From positions 37,020-101,019 of the forward strand of contig CANLNM010000009.1 in assembly GCA_947492475.1 (NCBI GenBank): 64,000 nt of DNA, in the 5' to 3' direction. Of the stretch, positions 44,985 through 54,099 are shown in pieces. The translations under genes were made by a program, and so were the position numbers. Below the pieces are notes generated by a model that had not been told where the DNA came from, did not search any database, and worked only from the letters and a program-made list of their open reading frames with translations. This DNA is from an uncultured Paracoccaceae bacterium. Lineage in GTDB: Bacteria > Pseudomonadota > Alphaproteobacteria > Rhodobacterales > Rhodobacteraceae. Positions within the stretch are counted from its first letter, which is position 1. Each line of letters begins with the position of its first letter.

Positions 44985-46312
44985 TCTTCAGCCTCTTTAA
45001 AATTGGAAACATCAATTTCACCAGAAAGGAGCTTGGGAAGAAGTGTATCGCGGAGCTGTTCTAACGTACTTATTTCTTCCCTACCGCTTTTCATCTGGGC
45101 CCGAAGTGAACTCGTAAACTTACTGAAAAGAACGATCAAAGGACCGGGGGCTTTGGGCAACTGAAGCCTATAGGCATTACTTCTATTCAAACCAGGTACC
45201 GCAGCGTCTGTATTCATTCCTTCGAGTCCAAGGGTTTGGAGCAAGTAGAATGCATACTCGAGCGTCGCCGGCCCTTTACACAGGGCATAAAAGACAGTGT
45301 CGATTGGATAGAAGGAATGATCCTCCCAATACAAACTTCCAACCGTTCCCTTCCTACCAACAATTATCCCAGGGCCATCAACGAGACCTTTTTCATGCGT
45401 CCCTGTGATACCTCCCGATCCATAAACTGGGAAGTCGCCTGAAACGCGGTCTGTTTTTTTCAGCGCCTTACCGTAAGCCAGTGTAATGACGTCTTCGAGA
45501 GTTTGCAGTGTCCACCCTTCCGGTATCTCGCCAAGTTCGGACGAGACGAGAGTATCGGGGAAAAGGTCAGCGGTGGCAGTTAGGGTTTCGATCCGCTCGG
45601 GGGAGAGCGTGTCGAGTTGGTCGATTGTTTTTCCAGCGATGGCGGCCATGGCCGCGCGGGTGGGGTCTTGGCCGTTCTCGCGAGCCTTGATCTTCGCGCG
45701 GGTGGGTTCAAAATCCACAAACCAGCTCTTAAACACCGCCTGCGCCATCTCCTCCAACGTTTGAGTGATCTGGCGATTGAGATCGATTTTTTTTTCGAGA
45801 GCCTCAAGCTTTTCCGCTAACGTCTGCTGCATCTCTAGTGGTGGCTTAGGAACCTCCAGCGTTTCAATCATATTTTTAGTCAGAGCATTTCTGGTAGCAC
45901 CTACAGCTGCTATAGAAAGCAGGAGCCCCTGAGAGACCGGAGACGCGAGAAAATACCGAATGAACCTCGCATCAAATTCTTCAGAATCCGGGCGAATTAT
46001 CGCCACATGCTGATTAACTCTAGCAGGTAAGTATTGCTCTTTCGCCAAGCAGACACGCGCAACTGAGTCACCGGTTATGTTGAGTAAAACGTCGTTTTTC
46101 TCAACACTGACATTCTGTAGCTTTCCCGCTGCTTCGGGCGTAATAAAAACTAAGCCCTCCGGCCTAAACCCATCATTGTAGACGTTCTGGCTTCTAATTA
46201 GGCTTATTTCACCTGCATCAAGGTATACACTGGCGCCACCTCTCGGCGTTGCACCACTCCCTATTTTGGAACAATATTCTCCAAGCTGGACAATTGGCCA
46301 ATCAGCACTCAT
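44981..46312 (-). CDS. hsdS: Type I restriction enzyme, specificity subunit
   Basis: 443 residues with two target-recognition domains (beginning WPIVQLGEYCSKIGSG and WTLQTLEDVITLAYGK), each followed by a helical spacer (MQQTLAEKLEALEKKIDLNRQ and REEISTLEQLRDTLLPKLLSGEI). The ATG at 46312 overlaps the hsdM stop, so the longer frame is rejected. The two different recognition domains predict an asymmetric bipartite target. Confidence 0.94.
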   Translation of the reverse strand: MSADWPIVQLGEYCSKIGSGATPRGGASVYLDAGEISLIRSQNVYNDGFRPEGLVFITPEAAGKLQNVSVEKNDVLLNITGDSVARVCLAKEQYLPARVNQHVAIIRPDSEEFDARFIRYFLASPVSQGLLLSIAAVGATRNALTKNMIETLEVPKPPLEMQQTLAEKLEALEKKIDLNRQITQTLEEMAQAVFKSWFVDFEPTRAKIKARENGQDPTRAAMAAIAGKTIDQLDTLSPERIETLTATADLFPDTLVSSELGEIPEGWTLQTLEDVITLAYGKALKKTDRVSGDFPVYGSGGITGTHEKGLVDGPGIIVGRKGTVGSLYWEDHSFYPIDTVFYALCKGPATLEYAFYLLQTLGLEGMNTDAAVPGLNRSNAYRLQLPKAPGPLIVLFSKFTSSLRAQMKSGREEISTLEQLRDTLLPKLLSGEIDVSNFKEAEE

Positions 46313-47981
46313 ATCCAAACCCCGCCAAGTTCTGTTTGATCTCTGCTTCCAAGCGATCGCTGTCCTCAAACTGCCCTTTCAACTGCGTTGTCAGACGCGC
46401 CATTTTTTCGGCGAAGGGTTCGCTGTCTTCTTTCTGATCCGCCGCGCCGACGTAGCGACCTGGGGTGAGGACGTGATCGTGTTTCTGGATTTCCGCCAGC
46501 TCTGCTGATTTCACAAAGCCCGCGACATCGGCGTAGCCTTCGCCCATTTGCCAATTGTGAAAGGTATCGGTGACTTGGCTTAGATCATCGGTTGTAAAGT
46601 CACGCAAAACGCGGTCTTTCATATAGCCCAGATTGCGCGCATCGATGAACAGAACCTCGCCCTTGCGGTCCCGCAGTTTGCGGCCAGCGGCCGTGGTGCG
46701 TGTTCCTTTGTTCTTGGTCAGAAACCAAATACAGGCGGGGATTTGTGTGTTGGTGAACAGTTGCCCCGGTAAGGCGACCATGCATTCGACCAGATCCTCT
46801 TCGATCAGCTTTTTGCGAATGGCCCCTTCGTTGTTGGTGTTAGAACTCATCGAGCCATTGGCCAGCAGCAAGCCCATCGAGCCATTGGGCGCAAGGTGAT
46901 AGAGCATATGTTGTAACCAGGCGAAGTTGGCATTGCTCGAAGGCGGCGTGCCGTATTTCCAGCGCGGGTCATTATCGCTGACGCCAGTGTCCCATTCCTT
47001 CATGTTGAAAGGCGGGTTGGCCATGACGTAATCGGCGCGCAGATCGGGGTGTTGGTTGTTGGTGTATGTGCTGGCAGGTTCTTTACCGAAGTTAAAATCA
47101 ATCCCGCGGATCGCCATGTTCATAGCCGCGAGTTGCCATGTGGTGTGATTGTATTCTTGCCCATAGATCGAGACGTCGCCGATACGGCCCTTGTGGGCGT
47201 TGATGAAGTGTTCCGATTGAACAAAGAATCCACCAGACCCCATGGCGGGGTCGTAAACACGGCCCTTGAATGGCTCCAACATTTCAACGATCAGGCTCAC
47301 AATGGATTTCGGCGTGTAGAACTGCCCACCCTTTTTGCCCTCAGCCAATGCGAATTGCCCCAGCATGTATTCGTAAACATGCCCGAGGATATCTTGGGAA
47401 TTCAGGCTCGCGTGCGTGAAGGGAATGGTGGCGACAAGATCGATCAACTCGCCCAGCTTGGCTTGGTCAATTTGCAGGCGGGTGTACTGCTTGTTCAGCA
47501 CGCCCTTTAGCTTTGGGTTGTCCGCTTCGATCTTTTCAAGGGCGTTGTCGATCAGGTGACCAACTGAGCTAAATTTTTTCGCACTACCATCAGGGAGCGT
47601 AAGTTCCGCACCACCAATGACGGTTTTGTTGTTGTCCTGTAGGAACTTCCACCGGGCAGCGGCGGGAACCCAGAAAACATTCACTTCCGCGTAGTAGTCG
47701 CGTTGCTCGAGTTCAGCACCGATTTCATCTTGGTATTCGTCGGAATCCGCGCCTCCGTAATCAGCGGGATCAAGATAGTAGTCATGCTCAGCATTCTTGA
47801 GCTGTTCAGTCAGTTCATCTTGACGAATCTGGAAGGCATCAGAGACGTATTTGAGGAAAACGAGGCCAAGAACGGTATGTTTGTACTGTGCTGCGTCCAA
47901 AGTAGAACGGAGCTTATCGGCGGCGTTCCATAGTTTTTTCTCTAGGCTTGTTAGAAATTGTTGTTCTTCTTCGTTTGTCAT
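46302..47981 (-). CDS. hsdM: Type I restriction enzyme, N6-adenine methyltransferase subunit
   Basis: 559 residues. Has the N-terminal HsdM helical domain, KGGQFYTPKSIVSLIVEML, SAM motif YDPAMGSGGFF and the catalytic NPPF in DYVMANPPFNMKEW. Methylates adenine in the sequence chosen by HsdS. First gene of the hsdM-hsdS-SIR2-hsdR operon. Confidence 0.96.
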   Translation of the reverse strand: MTNEEEQQFLTSLEKKLWNAADKLRSTLDAAQYKHTVLGLVFLKYVSDAFQIRQDELTEQLKNAEHDYYLDPADYGGADSDEYQDEIGAELEQRDYYAEVNVFWVPAAARWKFLQDNNKTVIGGAELTLPDGSAKKFSSVGHLIDNALEKIEADNPKLKGVLNKQYTRLQIDQAKLGELIDLVATIPFTHASLNSQDILGHVYEYMLGQFALAEGKKGGQFYTPKSIVSLIVEMLEPFKGRVYDPAMGSGGFFVQSEHFINAHKGRIGDVSIYGQEYNHTTWQLAAMNMAIRGIDFNFGKEPASTYTNNQHPDLRADYVMANPPFNMKEWDTGVSDNDPRWKYGTPPSSNANFAWLQHMLYHLAPNGSMGLLLANGSMSSNTNNEGAIRKKLIEEDLVECMVALPGQLFTNTQIPACIWFLTKNKGTRTTAAGRKLRDRKGEVLFIDARNLGYMKDRVLRDFTTDDLSQVTDTFHNWQMGEGYADVAGFVKSAELAEIQKHDHVLTPGRYVGAADQKEDSEPFAEKMARLTTQLKGQFEDSDRLEAEIKQNLAGFGYEC

Positions 47982-48145
47982 TTTCTGCCTCTAATTCGGC
48001 GTTCCCGCCAATATTTTAAATATCCTGCTTAACAGCCTAGATTTTGGCGATGTTAAATGGCCCCGCTTACTCCAGGGAAAACGCCCCTAGGTTGTTCTAC
48101 TCATTAGCTTTCGAGCGCATTCGGTCAAATAATTTCTCAATGATT

Positions 48146-48328
48146 TCAGTCGCTATTACTCAGGGAACCATAGACACCGCCTTCGGACCAAGCATCAAGT
48201 ATACGCCGGATCATTTCAGGTCGCGTGGGAATGTCTTCCTCTTGCCTGCGGGCATCATCTATCAATGCGATAAGATCGCGCTGAAGGCGCAGGGTTAGCG
48301 CCTCGGTGTCTTTTTTTGGGGGAGCCAT
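48146..48328 (-). CDS. Ribbon-helix-helix protein, 60 aa
   Basis: Sequence TEALTLRLQRDLIALIDDARRQE followed by RPEMIRRILDAWSE is the CopG/Arc-type ribbon-helix-helix pattern (strand, helix, helix). It lies about 165 bases upstream of hsdM on the same strand and may regulate the restriction operon or belong to a lost toxin pair. Confidence 0.7.
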   Translation of the reverse strand: MAPPKKDTEALTLRLQRDLIALIDDARRQEEDIPTRPEMIRRILDAWSEGGVYGSLSNSD

Positions 48329-48445
48329 AACTTTTCCGCATTATAATGTTGACATCATAATGCAATAGTCCCATATTAAGCGAGCGAAAGCAAGAGATCC
48401 TACCCTCTTGCCCGCTCTAATCACAACGATCCTATGGAGATCCTC

Positions 48446-48919
48446 ATGACTACTTCCCCCAATACCACGCCGGTATCGGCGACGACAGCTTTGAATCCAC
48501 TTTTGGCGGCTGACCGCATCAGTTTTCGATGCGCTCTCGACCAACTTCGAGACGCTTTGACCGCTGACTGGCAGGTCTTTCTGCGCCGCAAGATGCCGGA
48601 GACTCCGGAAAGACTCGAGTACAGCCATCAGGCTGCGCAGGCATGGTCCATGTGCTTTGAGGCCCTTTGCGAAGTCCGTGATTTGGAAACTGCGCATCCA
48701 GATCTACGCGCTGCAGCCATGGAACTCATCCAGACAACGCCGGGCTCCTATCCATTGTCGTCAAAAGTCGACATTCTCAAACTCGAGCTCAAGCGCCTCA
48801 GCAATTTGCATTTTGTTGGCTCTGATGACGGTCTCAACGATCTGCTTTTCCATGCGCACACTCTAAACGAGGTTCATAATTCGAACCTTCAAATGATGCG
48901 CGCATACTGGAACAACTAG
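48446..48919 (+). CDS. Hypothetical protein, 157 aa
   Basis: Helical soluble protein, family not recognised. The ATG at 48446 has GGAG nine bases upstream. A proline/threonine-rich N-terminus is followed by regular amphipathic helices. Divergent from the ribbon-helix-helix gene and upstream of the zinc-ribbon/GIY-YIG gene; probably plasmid- or island-borne. Confidence 0.6.
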   Translation: MTTSPNTTPVSATTALNPLLAADRISFRCALDQLRDALTADWQVFLRRKMPETPERLEYSHQAAQAWSMCFEALCEVRDLETAHPDLRAAAMELIQTTPGSYPLSSKVDILKLELKRLSNLHFVGSDDGLNDLLFHAHTLNEVHNSNLQMMRAYWNN

Positions 48920-49052
48920 TTCATTCGTAACGAAGACTTACGCAGACTTGTCCGGTTTTCCGGCCAGCCTGCGGAGCTTTGGCCTCATTCATTTTTTGAG
49001 CCTACCTCTGGTGCCCCCTTCGGCACTGCCGGTAGAGCTATGGAGTTTTTCA

Positions 49053-50039
49053 ATGCCTGTTACAGACACTTACTACGCTTTTCCAATCGACCGCCAAATG
49101 TACCCAGTCTTCAAGGGGAAGAAACACGAGCACTGGATTGAGGCCGCGCGGAGGCATGGGTTTACACTCGTTGGTCGCGCTGTGGATCGCCTCCATGTGG
49201 TCCTAGAATGCAAGACCTGCGGCGATGCGACACTCAAACGCATCAGCGTTGTGCTTGGGCACAATCCGGAATGCGGCAACTGCATCCGCAAACGCCGCGA
49301 AACGGCCGCTGCAAAAGTTGGCGCCACACTTCTTGGTCCAGCCCCAGAGGGCGACCGCCACTATGGTACGTATCAATTCAAATGCGGACATATTGATCGC
49401 CGCCAACACACACGCGTTGAAGCGGCTGCCGAGGGCGGGCACGATCTAAGCTGTGAGAGCTGCACGACTGCGCAGCACACTTCTGAGGCCGCAGAACAGG
49501 GTTGGACACTCATCGGTCCCGCCGCACGTAATAATCAAAGCTATAGAGAATACGAACATGAGTGTGGTCATAGGCAAGACGTCGCGGTCGCGAACATGAG
49601 GCTTGGGGACGTAAACTGCGCTGGCTGTGGCGAGACCTGGACGTCGAAGCCGAGCAAAATCTATTTGCTCAGTTTCATGTTGCCGAATGTGCCTGTGATC
49701 AAACTTGGCTACAGCAACAACCCGACCTTCCGGTTGCGGCAAGTGCAACTTGATCCATCCGATACCCGCGGCACATTGGACCGAGAGATCGACGTCGAGA
49801 CCGGACACGACGCCATTTGTCTGGAGAAGGCTATGCACCGCCACATCAAAACACATCGGCCAGAACTGATCGTGGAGCGCGTCCATTTCGATGAGCACCT
49901 GAGAACCACTTCAGAGATCTATCATGAACGTGGACGGGCCCTTATCTTGGCTCTTATCGATGCGGCCGACAACGGCTGGGACCCGAACCAGACTGACAAT
50001 TGGCAACAATTCACGTCGCTTAGAGATACAGCTTCCTAA
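49053..50039 (+). CDS. Zinc-ribbon repeat protein with GIY-YIG-like nuclease domain
   Basis: 328 residues. The N-terminal half has three successive cysteine units: CKTCGD..CGNC, CGH..CESC and CGH..CAGC, spaced about 60-65 residues. The C-terminal third (about residue 200 on) begins KIYLLSF..VIKLGYSNNPTFRLRQVQLDP, the T5orf172/MUG113 version of the GIY-YIG nuclease fold, with H/E-rich continuation (CLEKAMHRHIKTHRPE). Probably a DNA-binding nuclease of a mobile element; its target is unknown. Confidence 0.75.
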   Translation: MPVTDTYYAFPIDRQMYPVFKGKKHEHWIEAARRHGFTLVGRAVDRLHVVLECKTCGDATLKRISVVLGHNPECGNCIRKRRETAAAKVGATLLGPAPEGDRHYGTYQFKCGHIDRRQHTRVEAAAEGGHDLSCESCTTAQHTSEAAEQGWTLIGPAARNNQSYREYEHECGHRQDVAVANMRLGDVNCAGCGETWTSKPSKIYLLSFMLPNVPVIKLGYSNNPTFRLRQVQLDPSDTRGTLDREIDVETGHDAICLEKAMHRHIKTHRPELIVERVHFDEHLRTTSEIYHERGRALILALIDAADNGWDPNQTDNWQQFTSLRDTAS

Positions 50040-50116
50040 GTCGACACAGAAGGCCGCACCAAATGTCGGCCTTCTGCTCCCCCTGCCCTTTGATCACTTT
50101 CTCTAGGCTTTCCCTC

Positions 50117-50746
50117 ATGCCCCCTTTACCAATGAACCCGCGCGTCAGCGCGCACTTTTCGCCTTCGTTATCTCCACACTCCCTCACGGTCCTGCGCCCC
50201 CTCCTGCGCGGCATTGCGATGTGGCACCGCGAGCGGACACGTCTCGTGCCGCTCGACGCAGACCTTGAGTTCGATGACATTGATGTCGAGAACGTTCCGG
50301 CCCCAGACACGCCCACGCTGGATGAGCTCGAACGCGCTTTGAATGCGCCCTACAATGCCCAGCCTGCCGCTTTATCAATGTCACAGATTGAGATCGAAAC
50401 AGCGATTGCCGCCGGTCAATATCTTTGGGCAGAGGCGACAAATTCTGACGACATTTCGTTCCTTCACCAACCGCCTATCGCGAAAATGCTCGCCGCCGTG
50501 CGCTTCGCCGCCCTACTCTCAAACGCTAGCCTCCTGTCCGACGTCACCGCTCCTCGCTCCTTTTCTATGATCACAATCGCGGAAAGATCTGAGCGCAAAG
50601 CGGTGTGGAAAAACCTGGCCAACGTGCTGCAACGCCTCGCGGATCTATCCCACGTGACCCGAAGGTTATACGGCCTGAACACGGGGCGAAGTGTAGTTGC
50701 GGATGCACAATGCGGCAATTCGGAGAACAAACCATTGAGAGATTGA
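50117..50746 (+). pseudogene. Hypothetical gene truncated by an IS66 fragment
   Basis: The frame from the ATG at 50117 reads as a natural protein (MWHRERTRLVPLDADLEFDD, PPIAKMLAAVRFAALLS) up to about codon 180 (near 50650). It then runs into sequence belonging to the IS66 transposase in another frame and ends 30 codons later. The family is unknown. Its original 3' end is missing. Confidence 0.6.
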
Positions 50747-51894
50747 CTTTCAAACCTGCCGAAGTCCGTGCCATCCAAGAACGCTATCCTCAATATGTTT
50801 GCGACGACTGCGACCGAGTTGTCCAAGCGCCGGTTCCAAAACGCGCGTTCGATCAAACGCGATTCGATGACCGCTTCATAGCGGCAATCGCTGTTGAAAA
50901 ATTTGCGGATTTTCTGCCCTATTATCGGCAAGAACAGGGGCTCAAGCGATCTGGCGTGAAGATCAGCCGGGCGACAATGGGCCGCCTTATGGACGAAGCG
51001 GTTGAAGCCATTCTGCCACTTCATGGAGTGTTAGAGGCCGACCTGAAATCTAGCTCGGTACTCGGTATGGATGAAACCACGCTTGCTCAGTTGAACCCAG
51101 GTTCAGGCAAGACGAAGACATGCTATGTCTGGGCCCTGTGTCGCGATGACCGGCGGTGGCTCGGAAATTCGCGCCCCGGTGTCGTTTTCCACTTCAAACA
51201 ATCTCGGCATGGCAAACACGCCGAAGAAATTCTTGATGGATACAATGGTGTCCTGCAGGTGGATGGCTTTCCCGGCTACAATCGTTTGACAAAACATGAG
51301 CGGCTCGGGGGGCCACTAGAACTTTCGTACTGCTGGGCTCATGCCAGACGTAAATTTCTAGATGTACACAAGGCCACCAAATCGGCATGGGCGCTCAAGA
51401 TATATGATCTGATCAACGTAATCTATGATGTCGAAGGTGAAATAAGGGCGCAGCCAGCCAGCGTGCGATTAGCGGAACGAAAGTTAAAATCAGCTCCGCT
51501 CGTAGCGAAACTCCACCGAATGCTGCTAAAGCTATCCGGTAAGATTTCTATGAAGTCGACGCTTGGCCGGGCAATCAATTACACCCTCAAGTTATGGAAC
51601 GGACTTATTGTTTTCCTTTCTGATGGTCGTGTTGAGATGGACAACAATGCAGTCGAAAACACCATCCGGCCGATCGCACTTCTTCGAAAGAATGCCCTTT
51701 TTGCAGGTTCGGAAATTGGCGGGCGCAACTGGGCTGTAATGGCGAGCATCATGGGAACGTGTCGTATGAACGGTGTCGAACCGTATGCTTATCTAACCTG
51801 GGTCTTCGAGCAGATGGCCGAAGGGCATCCGCGTTCCCGGTATGACGAGTTGCTTCCCTGGAACTGTCCAAGTGGTTGCTTTGGCATCGAATAA
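50647..51894 (+). pseudogene. 5'-truncated IS66-family transposase (TnpC)
   Basis: About 415 codons covering the zinc-finger region (CSCGCTMRQFGEQ..YVCDDCDRVVQAPVP), the DDE region (SVLGMDETTLAQL, LQVDGFPGYN, CWAHARRKF) and the C-terminal DNNAVENTIRPIALLRKNALF..WNCP. The normal N-terminal 90-110 residues are missing and the companion genes tnpA and tnpB are absent. The apparent upstream start at 50605 lies in the neighbouring gene. Probably immobile. Confidence 0.85.
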
Positions 51895-52061
51895 AAGCTG
51901 ACTCATTGTTTCCAAGTCTTCGTCCGGCAGTTGCCGGGCGGGTAACATGCGTGCCTTACTGCTGTGAGGGTGTGGAGGCGGAAGCCAGACATTTCGCGGC
52001 GACTTGCAGCAATTTCTTCTGGTCCAACGTTCGTCACGCCAAGTCGGCTGAACGCATTGCA

Positions 52062-52106
52062 ATATCGGCGGAAGAACAGCTTCCCAATACTAATCTCTGC
52101 CGATAT
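52062..52106 (+). ncRNA. Hairpin upstream of the reverse transcriptase, possible template/partner RNA
   Basis: Nested inverted repeats: outer ATATCGGC (52062-52069) with GCCGATAT (52099-52106), inner GGAAG-AACAG-CTTCC (52070-52084). It lies 66 bases before the reverse transcriptase start in a 277-base gene-free gap. Several defence reverse transcriptases use a structured RNA encoded directly upstream; that this is one is inference. Confidence 0.35.
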
Positions 52107-52171
52107 CGTGAAATTCTATTGAGCACCGTAAGCCAAGGTGCCGAACTGAATTTATTACAAAGGCCCAGTTG

Positions 52172-54010
52172 ATGCGGTCCCCGAAGTTTGTTTTCTCTGA
52201 GCCAAGCATAAAAAGCTGCACAGGTCCAAGCCAACTCATTTCCGCATGGAAAAAGAAGGTGAAGCCGCAACTGCGAAAACAGGTGCTCTGGGATCTAATA
52301 GAATTCAGGGACGTCGATCACGACATTGGGACACTTAGTCATCAAATGTCTCAGGACATTTCAGAGGCCGCCTATCAAGTAAGCAAGCCAAAGACATACC
52401 TTGTGGAGAAATCTCGAGGGTTGTGCCGGCAGATGACGCTAGTGAGACCGCAAGACTTGATCATATTGCAGTGTCTATCCTCCAGATTGCACTCTCAGAT
52501 CATTCGCAACTCCCCGTCCAAAGCAGCCTTCTTTCAACCTGGCGATATGGAGTGGTCCGCTGGCAAGATGACGATCTCCGATGACGACTATGGTGCCGTG
52601 GCTTCTTGGAAGCGATTTCAGAAGCAGGTACTCAAATTTTCACGCGAGAACAAATTCGTCGTAATTACTGATGTCGCTAATTTTTATGACTTCATAAATT
52701 TCAAGCACCTCCGCAACATTGTTGCTTCACTTTGCGACGACGTTGATGAGGCGGTATTGGACATTCTGATCTATCTTCTAAACGAACTTGCATGGGTTCC
52801 TGACTACATGCCCCGACAGGAAATGGGCATGCCACAGATCGAAACAGAGGCTCCGCGAGTGCTTGCTAACGCTATGCTTTTTGAGCTGGATCGCGTTGTC
52901 GAGAAACACTCCTACCGCAACTATGCTCGCTTTATGGACGACATTGACTTCGGAGTTCGAACCATTGTTGAAGCAAAGCAAGCTGTTCGGGATATCGACT
53001 TGACGCTGCAAGCACGGCAACTCCGACTGAACTCAGCCAAGACGAAAATTTTGACGCAGCGCGAGGCGTTTAAGCACTTCTGCGTCAAAGAAAATAACGA
53101 CCTGGATCGCTATGCAAATCTAATGGAAATGACATCTTTCTTTGACATACTTAAGCCACGCATAGGGCTTTCCCTCACGGCCTTGTACGAGCGCTGGCTT
53201 TATCGTGAAACTACTGGTGGACCTTCGAAGAACTCACCGTTTGCACAAGGCAATGGATCAAAGATCCAAAAACGCATCTTCACGCTCATGCGTAGATGCG
53301 ATGTCCATCCTCCAGTTGACGACCTGATTTGGCTTACTAAGCAGCAGCCGGGCATGCGGGCGACAGCCATTCGAACATTGGTGCACACGAACAAACCCAA
53401 TGACGCATTCAATAAGCTACTCCGAGTCTTAAAGAGCGGCGTGTTTGTAGATGATGTTGCACATATCGAATTCGCAAATTTCTGTGTTCATTCTCGTCTA
53501 AGACGTACTCCGAAGTTGGTGGCTGGTTTTGAAGAAGCCGTCGCAATTCTGAAAAAAGAAGGCGTGATTGGCGCTTACGCGGCTTCGCTAATACTGGGGC
53601 GAGTGGGAACACCAGACCAGTTGTTGGAACACGCCAGGGAGCTGTATCCGGTGTGGAAGAATGATTACTGGCTAGGTCGGGCAATTGCGGGACTTTATCC
53701 CAGACTGCATGGGGCATCCGGTCATGCGGCGAGAGAGTACGTGCAGTTACTGAGGTCTACAAATAATTCGGCCTGCGTGCGGGTCTTAGACTACCACTTC
53801 GCTCTTATGAACGACTCAGCCTTTTTGAAGCAATCCTCGAATTACCTAAGGCATGATAATGGGTCCTTCCCACTTAAGGTGTTCTTTCCAAAGGCAATCC
53901 AGATACTAAGCGCAAAGCAAAACGCAGCCGCTGCAAAAACCTATTCAGCAGTTGTCGGCAATCACCCTGCTCTTGTTACTGATCCATTTTTTAAGACTTG
54001 GGGTTTTTGA
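52172..54010 (+). CDS. Reverse transcriptase of the unknown-group/Abi type
   Basis: 612 residues. The palm motifs are visible: VVITDVANFYDFI (catalytic D near 167), GMPQIETEAPRVLAN (motif B, divergent) and YARFMDDIDFG (FMDD, near 255). LRLNSAKTKIL follows as in other RTs. Residues about 370-612 form regular alpha-helical repeats, as in class 1 UG/Abi RTs. No group II intron maturase or HNH domain is present. The ATG at 52172 has AAAGG upstream. Followed by an ApeA-like HEPN gene, so a defence role is likely. Confidence 0.85.
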   Translation: MRSPKFVFSEPSIKSCTGPSQLISAWKKKVKPQLRKQVLWDLIEFRDVDHDIGTLSHQMSQDISEAAYQVSKPKTYLVEKSRGLCRQMTLVRPQDLIILQCLSSRLHSQIIRNSPSKAAFFQPGDMEWSAGKMTISDDDYGAVASWKRFQKQVLKFSRENKFVVITDVANFYDFINFKHLRNIVASLCDDVDEAVLDILIYLLNELAWVPDYMPRQEMGMPQIETEAPRVLANAMLFELDRVVEKHSYRNYARFMDDIDFGVRTIVEAKQAVRDIDLTLQARQLRLNSAKTKILTQREAFKHFCVKENNDLDRYANLMEMTSFFDILKPRIGLSLTALYERWLYRETTGGPSKNSPFAQGNGSKIQKRIFTLMRRCDVHPPVDDLIWLTKQQPGMRATAIRTLVHTNKPNDAFNKLLRVLKSGVFVDDVAHIEFANFCVHSRLRRTPKLVAGFEEAVAILKKEGVIGAYAASLILGRVGTPDQLLEHARELYPVWKNDYWLGRAIAGLYPRLHGASGHAAREYVQLLRSTNNSACVRVLDYHFALMNDSAFLKQSSNYLRHDNGSFPLKVFFPKAIQILSAKQNAAAAKTYSAVVGNHPALVTDPFFKTWGF

Positions 54011-54099
54011 CCGCGATCAGGTCGTCCGCTAAGGCGTTTACAGCCATATGTAGCGATGTTTTTGCTAACCATAACTTAAAAACCTCATGAGGTTCTTTC

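Noticed and set aside
50605..51894. Intact IS66 transposase starting at 50605
   Set aside because: The first 14 or more codons belong to the upstream broken gene in another frame, and the family N-terminus plus tnpA and tnpB are missing.
52172..54010. Group II intron or retron reverse transcriptase
   Set aside because: No maturase or HNH domain, no intron boundaries, and the motif B region and helical tail fit Abi/unknown-group RTs better.
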